NCBI GenBank assembly: GCA_028717385.1
Contig: JAQUNW010000012.1
Location: 1-32,061, forward strand
Reading direction: 5' to 3'
From: Dehalococcoidales bacterium
GTDB lineage: Bacteria; Chloroflexota; Dehalococcoidia; Dehalococcoidales; CSSed11-197
Length of the DNA: 32,061 nt
The position numbers and the translations under genes are program-made. The notes below the pieces were generated by a model. The model did not search any database and had not been told where the DNA came from. It saw only the letters and a program-made list of their open reading frames with translations. Of the stretch, positions 6,134 through 15,039 are shown in pieces. The first letter of the stretch is position 1; every line of letters begins with the position of its first letter.

Positions 6134-8623
6134 TTGGTAAGCCGTTTTGACAAATTTAGTGAACATGCCCGCAGGGTTCTTACCCTGGCACAGGAAGAAG
6201 CCCAGCGATTCAACCATAGTTATATAGGTACCGAACATATTCTGCTCGGCCTCGCTCGAGAAGAAGAAGGTATCGCTGCTAAAGTACTTACCAGCATGGG
6301 AGTCAGCCTGCAACGAGTCCGCCAGGCGGTAGAATATATAATTGGCGCTGGAGAAAAGCAATCTACTGGTGCATCTGGTTTAACTTCCAGAGCAAAAAAA
6401 GTAATTGAACTAGCTATCGACGAAGCCAGGCAGATGGGGCACAGCTACATTGGCACCGAGCACCTGCTTCTCGGTATTCTGCGAGAAGGTGAAGGCGTAG
6501 CTGCCAGGGTACTTCAAAACCTGGATGTCAACCAGGAAAGAGTACGGGCAGAAATTGCCAGGGTGTTGTCCACCAGTAGCCAAAAAGCCAAACAGGGGCG
6601 CCCCAGTCGAACACCGACTCTCGACCAGGTAAGCCGGGATCTTACAGCAGCTGCTCGCGAAGGTAAGCTGGATCCAGTTATCGGGAGAGACAAGGAAATA
6701 GAAAGAGTTGTACAAATACTCAGCCGACGCACCAAGAACAATCCCGCCCTGATCGGTGAACCCGGTGTTGGGAAAACCGCCATCGTAGAAGGACTGGCGC
6801 ACCGCATAGTTTCCGGGGATGTACCTGCTACTCTCGAAGAAAAAAGAATAGTCGCTCTTGATATGGCTTCTGTAGTTGCCGGAACCAAGTATCGTGGAGA
6901 GTTTGAAGAACGATTGAAGAAAATTCTGGATGAAATCAGAACTGCCGGTGGGTGTATTCTTTTTATAGACGAATTCCATACCCTGGTTGGGGCTGGCGCA
7001 GCTGAAGGCGCTGTCGATGCAGCCAATATCCTCAAACCACCGTTAGCAAGAGGTGAGCTTCAATGTATTGGTGCCACTACTCTCGATGACTACCGTAAAT
7101 ACGTTGAGCGTGACGCGGCTCTGGAAAGACGCTTTCAGCCTGTACTGGTAGAAGAACCTTCTACTGACGATGCGCTGGAGATTCTGAGAGGCATCAAAAC
7201 CCGTTATGAAGAACACCACCAGCTTGAGATAACCGATGAAGCCTTGAAGGCGGCAGTTAGCATGGCTTCACGCTATATACCTGATCGCTACTTGCCAGAT
7301 AAAGCTATCGACATTATAGACGAAGCTGCCTCCCGGGTTAGAATACGTTATGGCACGCGCCCCAGCTCTATTAAGAAGCTAAAACAGATTGAAGAACGTT
7401 ACCGCAAAGATAAAGAAGCCGCGCTTGCCAGCCAACAGTACGATGATGCCGCTGAACTTAGACAGCAAGAACTCCAGATTGGGGAACAAATCCGCATCGA
7501 AGAAGAAGAATGGCTGTCTAAAATGGGGCAGAGGACTGCCAGTGTTAACGAAGAGGATGTTGCCGAGGTTGTAAGTATGTGGACATCGATTCCTCTTGTT
7601 CAGCTGGCAAACGATGAAACACAGCGGCTGCTAAATATGGAAGATGCCCTGCATGAGCGCATTATTGGGCAAGAAGAAGCAATTACCACGATATCAAAAG
7701 CCGTCAGACGGGCACGCGCGGGAATCAAAGATCCGCGGCGCCCGATAGGTAATTTCCTGTTTCTCGGCCCTACCGGTGTCGGGAAAACTGAACTTGCCAA
7801 AGCGCTGGCAGAATTCATGTTTGGTAATGAAGATTCTCTGATCCGGATCGACATGAGTGAATTCATGGAGAAGTTTGCCGTTTCGCGCCTGGTGGGTGCA
7901 CCTCCCGGATATGTAGGTTTCGAAGAAGGCGGGCAGCTAACCGAGGCGGTGCGCCGGAAATCCTATGCCTGCATACTTTTAGACGAGGTTGAAAAAGCAC
8001 ATCCTGATGTATTCAATATATTGCTGCAGATTTTTGATGACGGCCATCTCACCGATGCCAAAGGCCGCCGAGTTGACTTCAGGAACAGCATTATAATAAT
8101 GACCTCCAATATTGGAGCGGAACTAATACGCAAGGGCTCGCAAATAGGTTTTTCGTCACGCTCCGATGATAACCAGGCACAGCAACAAAGCTACGAATCT
8201 ATGAAAGAAAAGTTGTTGAACGAAGTAAAGAAAGCGTTTAAGCCCGAGTTTTTCAACCGACTGGACGGAGTGATAGTGTTCCATCCTCTCAATCAGGAGC
8301 AAATTCTCCAGATTGTTGATCTGGTTATAAGAAACGTCACCAACCAGCTATCGGAAAAAGGGATCGGCATCGAAATCACCCGTGAAGCCAAAGACTACCT
8401 TGGAAGAAAGGGCTACGACGAAATATATGGCGCAAGGCCTCTGAAGCGCGTAATACAGGATCTGGTTGAAGATCCAATATCAGAAGGATTATTGAGAGGC
8501 ACCTACAAATCTGGGGGTACCATTAAAGTAAGCCTGGAAGAAGATAAAATAGTTATCACCAGCTCGAACAATGACAATGCAGCTAACGAAGAAAATGTAA
8601 CTGCCTTGTCTATTGATGGTTAA
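6134..8623 (+). CDS. clpC: ATP-dependent Clp protease ATP-binding subunit ClpC
   Basis: 829-residue Hsp100 unfoldase that feeds substrates to ClpP. Two N-terminal Clp_N repeats ([39 protein letters not shown]) are followed by AAA+ domain 1 (Walker A GEPGVGKT at about 208, Walker [12 protein letters not shown]) and a UVR motif at about 418-450 ([20 protein letters not shown]). AAA+ domain 2 follows (Walker A GPTGVGKT at about 544, [27 protein letters not shown]), then the ClpB_D2-small domain ([20 protein letters not shown]). The UVR motif between the AAA domains marks ClpC rather than ClpA or ClpB. The TTG start at 6134 has AGGAGA 6 nt upstream and gives the usual N-terminus [14 protein letters not shown]; the ATG at 6095 precedes the predicted transcript start. 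A terminator follows. Confidence 0.95.
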   Translation: MVSRFDKFSEHARRVLTLAQEEAQRFNHSYIGTEHILLGLAREEEGIAAKVLTSMGVSLQRVRQAVEYIIGAGEKQSTGASGLTSRAKKVIELAIDEARQMGHSYIGTEHLLLGILREGEGVAARVLQNLDVNQERVRAEIARVLSTSSQKAKQGRPSRTPTLDQVSRDLTAAAREGKLDPVIGRDKEIERVVQILSRRTKNNPALIGEPGVGKTAIVEGLAHRIVSGDVPATLEEKRIVALDMASVVAGTKYRGEFEERLKKILDEIRTAGGCILFIDEFHTLVGAGAAEGAVDAANILKPPLARGELQCIGATTLDDYRKYVERDAALERRFQPVLVEEPSTDDALEILRGIKTRYEEHHQLEITDEALKAAVSMASRYIPDRYLPDKAIDIIDEAASRVRIRYGTRPSSIKKLKQIEERYRKDKEAALASQQYDDAAELRQQELQIGEQIRIEEEEWLSKMGQRTASVNEEDVAEVVSMWTSIPLVQLANDETQRLLNMEDALHERIIGQEEAITTISKAVRRARAGIKDPRRPIGNFLFLGPTGVGKTELAKALAEFMFGNEDSLIRIDMSEFMEKFAVSRLVGAPPGYVGFEEGGQLTEAVRRKSYACILLDEVEKAHPDVFNILLQIFDDGHLTDAKGRRVDFRNSIIIMTSNIGAELIRKGSQIGFSSRSDDNQAQQQSYESMKEKLLNEVKKAFKPEFFNRLDGVIVFHPLNQEQILQIVDLVIRNVTNQLSEKGIGIEITREAKDYLGRKGYDEIYGARPLKRVIQDLVEDPISEGLLRGTYKSGGTIKVSLEEDKIVITSSNNDNAANEENVTALSIDG

Positions 8624-8649
8624 GTAAGATAAAATAGCATAATCTTTTT

Positions 8650-8695
8650 AGAAGGGCAATAAAGCGTGCTCTGCTTGATGCCCTTCTCTTTCGTT
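8650..8695 (+). terminator. clpC terminator
   Basis: AGAAGGGCA (8650-8658) pairs with TGCCCTTCT (8679-8687), with an inner AAGC/GCTT pair (8662-8665 with 8673-8676), followed by CTTTCGTT. It lies 27 nt after the clpC stop. Confidence 0.7.
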
Positions 8696-8719
8696 ATGAA
8701 AAGGAAATAATTCTAGCTG

Positions 8720-8896
8720 ATGATAGATTGGCAAGAAGCTTGGTTAATAGCTGGAGTAGCTCTCGGATTTACTTTCGGGATATTGTTTTTTCTATTCCTT
8801 CTGACTTTCCTTATTAGTAAGATTATCCCCAGGCTTCCAGGTAATGACGAAGGTGAGGCAAAACCAATGAATAACAACCCGGCGGCGGGAGAGTAG
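8720..8896 (+). CDS. Small OadG-like subunit of a sodium pump decarboxylase
   Basis: 58-residue single-pass membrane protein. It starts MIDWQEAWLIAGVALGFTFG, continues through a hydrophobic helix ending LTFLISKIIP, and finishes with a short polar Pro/Asn/Glu tail. This is the layout of OadG/MmdD gamma or delta chains, which anchor and assemble Na+-pumping oxaloacetate or methylmalonyl-CoA decarboxylases. The sequence itself is too short for firm family assignment; the call depends on its position 3 nt upstream of oadB. ATG 8720 follows an in-frame stop. The nearest ribosome binding site, AAGGAAA (8701-8707), is rather far (about 12 nt). No stop codon or frameshift disturbs it. Confidence 0.72.
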   Translation: MIDWQEAWLIAGVALGFTFGILFFLFLLTFLISKIIPRLPGNDEGEAKPMNNNPAAGE

Positions 8897-8899
8897 GCC

Positions 8900-10054
8900 T
8901 TGGCCGATTTTATCACTTTTGGTTTTACCCAATTAACCTGGGCGAACGGCGTCATGCTGATCGTAGGGCTTTTTTTTATATGGCTGGCCATATCCAAAAA
9001 ATGGGAACCATACGAGCTTCTTCCAATTGGAATTGGGATGATTCTGGCCAACTTGCCAGGCACAGGCCTTCTGCTGCAACCACAAGAAGTTGGGGGTGAA
9101 ATCGGAGCCTCCGGGCTGCTTGGTATATTTATAGAATTCGGCCTTCTTCGTTATACTGTATTGCCTCAACTTATTTTCATTGGTTTAGGGGCAATGACCG
9201 ATTTCAGCCCGTTAATAGCCAAACCCAAGCTTTTTCTTTTAGGCGCTGCGGCGCAGCTGGGCATTATGATAGCCTTTTTAGGGGCTTTGGCACTGGGACA
9301 TTTTGGAATTGCCGACTTCGACCTGCTTAAAGCAGCTGCTATTGGTATTATCGGGGGTGCCGATGGGCCAACTACGATATATCTGACCTCAAAACTCGCA
9401 CCCGAACTCATGGGAGTAGCCGCAGTAGCAGCATATTCTTATATGGCGATGGTAGCCTTTATTCAGCCTCCTATTATCCGGGCTCTCACTACCAAGAAAG
9501 AACGCCAGATATACATGAAATCCCAGATACGCCCGGTATCCCGGCGCGAAAGAATAATGTTTCCAATTATTTGCACTATAGTTGTTGTACTACTGGTACC
9601 ACAAAGCGGTCCCCTGGTTGGAATGTTTATGTTTGGTAATCTGCTCAGGGAAAGCGGAGTAGTAGAAAGATTATCAGTTGCAGCACAAAACTCGCTTGTA
9701 AATCTCACTACTATAATATTAATGCTTTGTATCGGCGCTTCGATGCCCGGTGAAGTAGTAATGCGAACGGAAACTCTACTGGTTTTAGCTCTCGGATTGA
9801 TAGCTTTCGCAGGGGGAACCGCCGGTGGAGTACTGATGGGTAAATTGATGAAGTATATATCCAAAGAGCCATTTAATCCCATAATTGGAGCCGCGGGAGT
9901 TTCGGCTGTTCCCATGGCTGCCCGTGTAGTGCAGCACATCGGCCAAAAAGAAAATCCGCAGAATTTCCTGTTAATGTACGCCATGGGCCCCAACGCAGCC
10001 GGAGTCATTGGTTCTGCTGTAGTAGCCGGCGTTTTCCTGAGTATGCTTAGCTAA
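8900..10054 (+). CDS. oadB: Na+-transporting carboxylic acid decarboxylase subunit beta (OadB/MmdB/GcdB family)
   Basis: 384-residue polytopic membrane protein with about ten hydrophobic segments. Diagnostic motifs are IIGGADGPTTIYLTSKLAPELMG, whose Asp is the Na+-coupling residue in studied members, AAYSYMAMVAFIQPPIIRALT, FGNLLRESGVVERL and the C-terminal FLLMYAMGPNAAGVIGSAVVAG. Family length is normal. It couples decarboxylation of a carboxybiotin to export of Na+. The start is TTG at 8900 with GGGAG 8 nt upstream. The OadG-like subunit precedes it by 3 nt, but no alpha (carboxyltransferase) or biotin carrier subunit is in the window, so the substrate (oxaloacetate, methylmalonyl-CoA or glutaconyl-CoA) cannot be assigned. 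Confidence 0.92.
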   Translation: MADFITFGFTQLTWANGVMLIVGLFFIWLAISKKWEPYELLPIGIGMILANLPGTGLLLQPQEVGGEIGASGLLGIFIEFGLLRYTVLPQLIFIGLGAMTDFSPLIAKPKLFLLGAAAQLGIMIAFLGALALGHFGIADFDLLKAAAIGIIGGADGPTTIYLTSKLAPELMGVAAVAAYSYMAMVAFIQPPIIRALTTKKERQIYMKSQIRPVSRRERIMFPIICTIVVVLLVPQSGPLVGMFMFGNLLRESGVVERLSVAAQNSLVNLTTIILMLCIGASMPGEVVMRTETLLVLALGLIAFAGGTAGGVLMGKLMKYISKEPFNPIIGAAGVSAVPMAARVVQHIGQKENPQNFLLMYAMGPNAAGVIGSAVVAGVFLSMLS

Positions 10055-10136
10055 CCAGGACCATTTAGCGTTTCCTCATCATACTAAAGGGCTATAGACT
10101 TTATCACCTGAACAAGATAAAATATATTGTGGGCGT

Positions 10137-10165
10137 TTGTTTAGGATTATTACCAGCCCTATATC
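10137..10165 (+). promoter_or_regulatory. Weak candidate promoter of the SWIM gene
   Basis: TTGTTT (10137-10142) and TATATC (10160-10165) are 17 nt apart in the 198-nt gap between oadB and the SWIM gene. Support is modest; nothing else was seen in this gap apart from the strong AGGAGGG at 10240-10246. Confidence 0.28.
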
Positions 10166-10252
10166 CCCTTTCAAAGTTACCGCGTGGCGGAAGGCAAAGT
10201 TCCTTATTGGCAAGATTAACAGCCAGCTAGTTTAGTTTTAGGAGGGCACGAC

Positions 10253-10513
10253 ATGCAATCAAGTCTGATCGGGAAAGTTGAAAAAGCCAAATTATACGCC
10301 TGTGAACCCGAACGTGTCACCTTTAGCGACTTCACAGTTACCATTCGTGGCGATAACCACAATCATACCACCAGTTATAGTGAGGGTTGCTGGACCTGCA
10401 ATTGCCCGTTTTTTGAGAGCAGGAACTGGTGCGCCCATACCATGGCTATGCAAAAAATCTTGGGCGTCATGCTCCCGGAAGATGCCAGAAATCAAGAACT
10501 GGAAATAGCTTAG
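10253..10513 (+). CDS. Small SWIM zinc-finger protein
   Basis: 86-residue protein. The centre reads GCWTCNCPFFESRNWCAHTM, giving the SWIM pattern CxC-xn-CxH with C49, C51, C60 and H62 as likely zinc ligands; C46 is an additional cysteine. SWIM domains bind DNA or proteins in SWI2/SNF2 ATPases, MuDR transposases and many small bacterial proteins of unknown function. Here the domain is nearly the whole protein, with no helicase or other partner adjacent. The ATG is preceded by AGGAGGG at 6 nt, an excellent ribosome binding site. Its stop overlaps the stop of folC on the other strand by 4 nt. Confidence 0.82.
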   Translation: MQSSLIGKVEKAKLYACEPERVTFSDFTVTIRGDNHNHTTSYSEGCWTCNCPFFESRNWCAHTMAMQKILGVMLPEDARNQELEIA

Positions 10514-11859
10514 AATACACTTCTGGTTTTCAGGCTGGAAAGCGCTTCCCCGGCAACAAACAAAGAACCTGTGATAAGCACCAGGTCATCTAGTGCGAGG
10601 CAGCGCATCGCGACTTGCAAGGCGTTTTCTATACTATCAGTAATTATGACTTCCGTTCCAGGGGCATTGAAAGCCAGGGCTATCTTTTCGGGATCCATAG
10701 AGCGTGGATGAGGTGCTCGAGTAACGATAATCCTGTTAAAGAAACCTTTTAGAAGAGCAGCCATGCCAGGTAAGTCTTTATCGGAAGAAACTCCAAATAC
10801 CAACGTTTTTCCCCCACATCTGGCATTGTGAGCATCAAGGTAATGATTAAGGGCTCCCATCAACGCCTTGATTGCCTCGGGATTGTGAGCACCATCAACA
10901 ATCACCAAAGGCTTGTAAGCTATAATATCAAACCTGCCAGGCCATTTAACCCTTTGCAAGCCTTGTTCGATCGTGTCTTTTGATAGAATAATTCCCTTTT
11001 CTGCTAATTGCTCCAAGGCTGCAACAGCGCAGCAAAGGTTGCCAACCTGATATAACCCAACCAAGGGAAGCCTGATATTATACGTGCCATTTGGGGCGGT
11101 TAACTCAAATAGCTGGAAACCATTTTCGTACCCTTTGTGCCGGCATTCAATAACGCTGCCAGCTTCGACTAACTTTACCCCTTTATCAAGGCACGTCCTC
11201 CTGATCACATCAGCTGCTTCGACAGGTTGGGTACCGCTAATAACTGTACAACCAGATTTTATAATTCCAGCTTTCTCAGCAGCAATCAAAGCCAGCGTGT
11301 TTCCAAGTACAGCCGTATGATCAAGACCAATCAAGGTAATAACAGCTACTAGCGGATTACACACGTTAGTGGCATCCAGGCGCCCTCCCATGCCTGTCTC
11401 GAGCACCTGAAAGTCCACCCCAGCACGGGCAAAATGCATAAATCCCATAGCTGTGAGTACTTCAAAAGTCGTCAGTTTTCCATATTCCGCACAGGAGTTT
11501 ATTCGAAAGATTAGAGGTTCCAGTTCAGCTACCAAATCGGTAATTTCCTGTTGGCTGATGTCCTTGCCATTTATAGATATTCGCTCGGTCAATTTAATAA
11601 GGTGAGGAGATGTGTAGAGACCAGTTTTAAACCCGGCATGTGAAAGTACGCTGGATATCATGGCAGCCGTACTGCCTTTTCCCTTGGTTCCGGCAATATG
11701 TATTGTTTGCGCCTCAAGGTGAGGGTTGCCAAGATTTTCAAGCAATAGCTTCATTCGGCGTAAATCAAATAAAGCAGCCTGGTTAGGATCCGCATGGACC
11801 TCAAAATCAACCAGGCTATACAGATAATCTAACGCTGCTTGGTAACCAGATATTTTCAT
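10510..11859 (-). CDS. folC: Folylpolyglutamate synthase / dihydrofolate synthase
   Basis: 449 residues. FolC adds glutamate to dihydropteroate or folates using ATP. The Mur-ligase-like P-loop is HIAGTKGKGSTAAMISSVL, followed by GLYTSPHLIKLTERI, VLETGMGGRLDATNVC, LIGLDHTAVLGNTLALIAAEKAGI and the C-terminal-domain motif IVDGAHNPEAI. All family hallmarks are present and the length is standard. The start is uncertain between ATG 11859 and TTG 11865; AGGT at 11872-11875 is spaced better for the TTG. It lies 69 nt downstream of the GIN-domain gene on the same strand. folP and folK lie about 20 kb away in this window, so folate genes are dispersed. Confidence 0.94.
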   Translation of the reverse strand: MKISGYQAALDYLYSLVDFEVHADPNQAALFDLRRMKLLLENLGNPHLEAQTIHIAGTKGKGSTAAMISSVLSHAGFKTGLYTSPHLIKLTERISINGKDISQQEITDLVAELEPLIFRINSCAEYGKLTTFEVLTAMGFMHFARAGVDFQVLETGMGGRLDATNVCNPLVAVITLIGLDHTAVLGNTLALIAAEKAGIIKSGCTVISGTQPVEAADVIRRTCLDKGVKLVEAGSVIECRHKGYENGFQLFELTAPNGTYNIRLPLVGLYQVGNLCCAVAALEQLAEKGIILSKDTIEQGLQRVKWPGRFDIIAYKPLVIVDGAHNPEAIKALMGALNHYLDAHNARCGGKTLVFGVSSDKDLPGMAALLKGFFNRIIVTRAPHPRSMDPEKIALAFNAPGTEVIITDSIENALQVAMRCLALDDLVLITGSLFVAGEALSSLKTRSVF

Positions 11860-11928
11860 TTGCAAATTTTGACCTGTCTAATAAAACACACTTGCGCCAA
11901 GTTAGCTGCCAGGATAACCACGCTTCGG

Positions 11929-12708
11929 TCACCCCCTGTCAACAGAGGAAAAATCAGACAGGTTTATATTGCCAAGCTCAGGATCTCCAAGGTATTGTAA
12001 ATGACTCGCTCCGGTCAAGCCTGCATCTAAAGTCCCGGTAATGTTCAATACCGCTGAAGAAGCTCCGCTTAGCCCAACTGTAGCGTCTTCGGCCATTACC
12101 CCGGAGAGATCTACATTCGATGCGCCACTCACGTTCAGTGTGATGTTTCTTGCCTGACCGCTGAGTGTAATTCGGCTGGCTCCGGATGCTCCCAAATCCA
12201 TATCTGCTCCTGTGATAACACCGGTAATACGACTGGCAGTACTGGCTTCAAGAGTAAAATCTACAGCATTCAAACCGGCAAACTCAATAGTACTAGCCCC
12301 GCTGGCAGTGGCATGAAAGTCATGAGGCAAATCAAAAGCGGAGACTGCAACCTCACACGCAGCATAAGCATTGAGTGAATATATATCGGGCATTACCACT
12401 CTGGCGATAAGAGCGCTTGGGAAATAACTGTACCCCGGCAGCATATCTATTTTTAATACCCCGTCAAATTCGTTAACCCTGACATACTCAAATAGATTGT
12501 CATCCGCGGTAACATTAACACTGTAAGTGCTTCCACGTACAATATCCACTTCAAATGCAGAACTGACTTCGACACGTGTGAAATTTGAATAATCAAAGGT
12601 TCGGTTAACAATTTTCCCAGAGCCTCTTATAGCACCATAGCAACCACATGTAATTATTGCGGTAAGAAATAACAATATGATCAAAACAATTATTGTTTTT
12701 TTGTGCAC
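11929..12708 (-). CDS. GIN-domain (DUF2807) envelope protein with signal peptide
   Basis: 259 residues. The N-terminus is a short basic stretch followed by a hydrophobic segment (TIIVLIILLFLTAIITCGCYG); the Cys in ITCGC may be a weak lipobox. The rest is the head GIN domain of putative adhesins: GSGKIVNRTFDYSNFTRVEVSSAF, then a beta-helix-like region with recurring SGAS units (ASGASTIEF, GASGASRITL, VSGASNVDL, LSGASSAVL). Such proteins are predicted to be exported or membrane-attached, with unknown function. GTG 12708 is chosen because GGGAGAAGG (12715-12723) lies 6 nt upstream; a TTG at 12732 overlaps nothing useful. A TATAAT upstream supports its own promoter. Confidence 0.82.
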   Translation of the reverse strand: MHKKTIIVLIILLFLTAIITCGCYGAIRGSGKIVNRTFDYSNFTRVEVSSAFEVDIVRGSTYSVNVTADDNLFEYVRVNEFDGVLKIDMLPGYSYFPSALIARVVMPDIYSLNAYAACEVAVSAFDLPHDFHATASGASTIEFAGLNAVDFTLEASTASRITGVITGADMDLGASGASRITLSGQARNITLNVSGASNVDLSGVMAEDATVGLSGASSAVLNITGTLDAGLTGASHLQYLGDPELGNINLSDFSSVDRG

Positions 12709-12749
12709 CCGTAACCTTCTCCCTACAATCAAACCAGCTGATCACTGTA

Positions 12750-12778
12750 ATTATAACGGTTGCGCACATAAAACAAAA
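12750..12778 (-). promoter_or_regulatory. Candidate promoter of the GIN-domain gene
   Basis: Minus strand: consensus TATAAT at 12750-12755, with TTTTGT at 12773-12778 as a weak -35, 17 nt apart. The predicted start near 12743 leaves a leader of about 35 nt containing the ribosome binding site. Confidence 0.5.
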
Positions 12779-12810
12779 GAGAATACTCTTGCGGGCAAAA
12801 CAGCTTGCGC

Positions 12811-12839
12811 TTGACTCAACGGGCAGCTATTGATAATAT
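12811..12839 (+). promoter_or_regulatory. pyrF promoter
   Basis: TTGACT (12811-12816), 17-nt spacer, TAATAT (12834-12839). Predicted transcription start about 12846, immediately before the AGGAG at 12847-12851, which supports TTG 12859 as the pyrF start and rules out the TTGs at 12805 and 12811. Confidence 0.55.
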
Positions 12840-12858
12840 CATCGATAGGAGTAATGTT

Positions 12859-13677
12859 TTGAATTTTATACTAAAATTACAAAAGGCTTGCCAGGACAAC
12901 GATAGTTTTTTATGTGTGGGGCTCGATCCGGATCCTCGCCTTATGCCGTCCAATATAGACCCAGACGAGTTTATTCTTCGCGTTGTTGAGGCTACCAGCG
13001 ATTTAGTTTGTGCCTATAAGATCAACTTTGCCTTTTTTGAAGCAATGGGGGAAAACAGCTTTCAACACCTAAAATTTGCTAGAAACTGTATTCCCGCAAG
13101 GATACCCGTTATTGCTGATGCCAAGAGAGCAGATATCGGTAATACATCACGAGGATATGCTGAAGCGATATTTGGCATAATGGGGTTTGATGCTATTACA
13201 GTAAATCCCTACATGGGTTTTGATTCTATTTTGCCATTTATTTCCTATACAGACCATGGCGTATTCATACTCTGTCGTACTTCCAATCCCGGTGCGCAAG
13301 ATTTCCAGGATCTTAATGTTATAAACGGCACGGATACGATTCCTCTATATCAGATGGTATCCAGAAAAGCTCAAGAATGGAATCAGCATGGCAATATAGG
13401 ACTTGTTGTGGGCGCTACGTGGCCAGAAGAAATAAAATATATTCGGAAACAAAATCCCGATATGCCGCTTTTAATTCCAGGAATAGGAACCCAGGGTGGC
13501 AGTGTCGAACTTGTATCTAAATACGCCATAGGAACAGAGGGAAAAATAGCAATTATAAATTCTTCCCGTTCGATTATACATGCCTCGTGTGAGGCAGATT
13601 ATAGTAGTAAGGCACGAGTAAAAGCTGAAGAACTGCGCAATCAGATTAACCAGTATCGGCGCAAAACAAGTAGCTGA
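12859..13677 (+). CDS. pyrF: Orotidine-5'-phosphate decarboxylase, type 2
   Basis: 272 residues. It converts OMP to UMP, the last step of de novo pyrimidine synthesis. It starts NFILKLQKACQDNDSFLCVGLDPD, as in type 2 PyrF proteins. The catalytic DxKxxD motif is in VIADAKRADIGNTS, followed by VNPYMGFDSILPF, NIGLVVGATWPEEI and the phosphate-binding LIPGIGTQGG. Length fits the roughly 270-residue type 2 subfamily rather than the 230-residue type 1. The TTG start has AGGAG 7 nt upstream and lies just after the predicted transcription start. A small helical protein follows after 24 nt and may be co-transcribed. Confidence 0.93.
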   Translation: MNFILKLQKACQDNDSFLCVGLDPDPRLMPSNIDPDEFILRVVEATSDLVCAYKINFAFFEAMGENSFQHLKFARNCIPARIPVIADAKRADIGNTSRGYAEAIFGIMGFDAITVNPYMGFDSILPFISYTDHGVFILCRTSNPGAQDFQDLNVINGTDTIPLYQMVSRKAQEWNQHGNIGLVVGATWPEEIKYIRKQNPDMPLLIPGIGTQGGSVELVSKYAIGTEGKIAIINSSRSIIHASCEADYSSKARVKAEELRNQINQYRRKTSS

Positions 13678-13701
13678 GGAGATATTAAGAGGCAAATAGC
13701 A

Positions 13702-14013
13702 ATGACACAGCGATCAGATTTAAAAAACCTATACGAAAGCTTTGGGCGGATTTTTACCACTTTTGGAGAAGCTTTGTCGGAATTTTTTAACGATCCGGAA
13801 CTTAAAGCTAAAGCCAAGGAACTCGGATCTGACGTGGCTGCATCTGCAAATATCCTGGCTGATCGGTTCAAAGATAAGGAAGTTAAAGATAAATTTGCCC
13901 AGATTGCCCTTGCCGTAAAGGAACTCGGGAGCGACTTGGTAAATGAAGCTGAAGATTTACTATCAAAAATAAAAGAAGCGGAAACCAATTCTGAAAACGA
14001 TAAGGAACCTTAA
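13702..14013 (+). CDS. Small helical protein of unknown function
   Basis: 103 residues, highly charged and predicted almost entirely helical: two similar segments (AKAKELGSDVAASANILADRFKDK and VKELGSDLVNEAEDLLSKIKEA) suggest a duplicated amphipathic helix. There is no Cys, signal peptide or membrane segment. AAGAGG (13688-13692) lies 9 nt upstream of the ATG. It starts 24 nt after pyrF on the same strand, and its stop overlaps that of holA by 4 nt. I recognise no family. Confidence 0.75.
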   Translation: MTQRSDLKNLYESFGRIFTTFGEALSEFFNDPELKAKAKELGSDVAASANILADRFKDKEVKDKFAQIALAVKELGSDLVNEAEDLLSKIKEAETNSENDKEP

Positions 14014-15017
14014 TTTAATTTAGCAATTTTTTCAACCAATACACTTAGCGCCAGATCGGGCTCAAGCCTGCCGGTTTTAATGTCCATTTCTGCCTTTACC
14101 AGCTGTAAATAAAAACTGTATATTGCATGTAAGTTAAACACTCTTGTCTTCTGTAAGATTTTCTGCATAACAAAGTCATGCTTGATACCCAGGCGTTTGC
14201 GAATATCCGAGTCTTTAAAACCGCTTGTTAACATGTCTTGTGAAATAGCGATCATTCTAATCTGACGAGCCAGCATGTTGATTACCTGAGAAGGAGAAAT
14301 ACCATTTGACAATAATTTTTCCAGCTCTAGCTCCGCAACCGAACTTCTTCCAGCGACAACTGCATCTATCATATGAAATATGTTGGCTTCCGGTGTGATG
14401 CTTACCATCCGGTTTATTGTTTCGGACGTGATTTTGTCCCCATCAGTATAGAGCACCAGTTTTTCTATTTCATTGCACATTGTCCAGAGATCTGATCCAA
14501 TCTGCCGAGAAAGCATCTGAGCTGCATCTGGTGTTATTACGCCTCCCTTCGAATGAACAAGCCGGGCTATCCATTCTGTTAGTTTTGCTCCAGCGAGTAG
14601 CGGATAAGCCCGGTTTTCAATATTTTTATCAAGGATCTCTAACAGTGAATTCCCTCCAGAGAGAGTGCCGGCAACAACAACCAATTCTGTTGAACCGGGT
14701 TTATTTTCAATAATTCTAGCAAATGATACAATATCTTCATCGACGTTCCGACTTTTCTTGTTACGTTTTTTTGCCCGCCGAGGCTGTTTTTCAAATCTTT
14801 CAAACAAGTTAACAACCACTACCAGTCTTTTAGGGGCTAAAAATGGAGTTGCTGAAACAATTAGCTCCAGATCCTGAGGTTTAATTGTTTCAGCATCAAC
14901 AAATGTATAATTCGCATCCAGAAGATCCCCGGCTTCCAGGCTGTTTTTAAAATCTTCCAATGCGCGGGTAATCGAATAATCGTCTTCTCCGGTGAGTAAA
15001 AAAGTCTTACTTGTCAT
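14010..15017 (-). CDS. holA: DNA polymerase III subunit delta
   Basis: 335 residues from ATG 15017. HolA is the clamp-loader subunit that opens the beta clamp. The N-terminus TFLLTGEDDYSITRALEDFK is the usual degenerate AAA start; FLAPKRLVVVVNLFERF, LTEWIARLVHSKGG, LWTMCNEIEKLVLYTDGDKIT, NIFHMIDAVVAGR and ARQIRMIAISQDM match the delta family in order. Length is typical (about 330-340). No Shine-Dalgarno is visible before the ATG or before an alternative TTG at 15026; a TACAAT (15029-15034, minus) lies 11 nt upstream, so the message may have almost no leader. The start faces that of the membrane protein at 15040. Confidence 0.9.
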   Translation of the reverse strand: MTSKTFLLTGEDDYSITRALEDFKNSLEAGDLLDANYTFVDAETIKPQDLELIVSATPFLAPKRLVVVVNLFERFEKQPRRAKKRNKKSRNVDEDIVSFARIIENKPGSTELVVVAGTLSGGNSLLEILDKNIENRAYPLLAGAKLTEWIARLVHSKGGVITPDAAQMLSRQIGSDLWTMCNEIEKLVLYTDGDKITSETINRMVSITPEANIFHMIDAVVAGRSSVAELELEKLLSNGISPSQVINMLARQIRMIAISQDMLTSGFKDSDIRKRLGIKHDFVMQKILQKTRVFNLHAIYSFYLQLVKAEMDIKTGRLEPDLALSVLVEKIAKLN

Positions 15018-15039
15018 GTTCAGCAATCATTGTATCATA

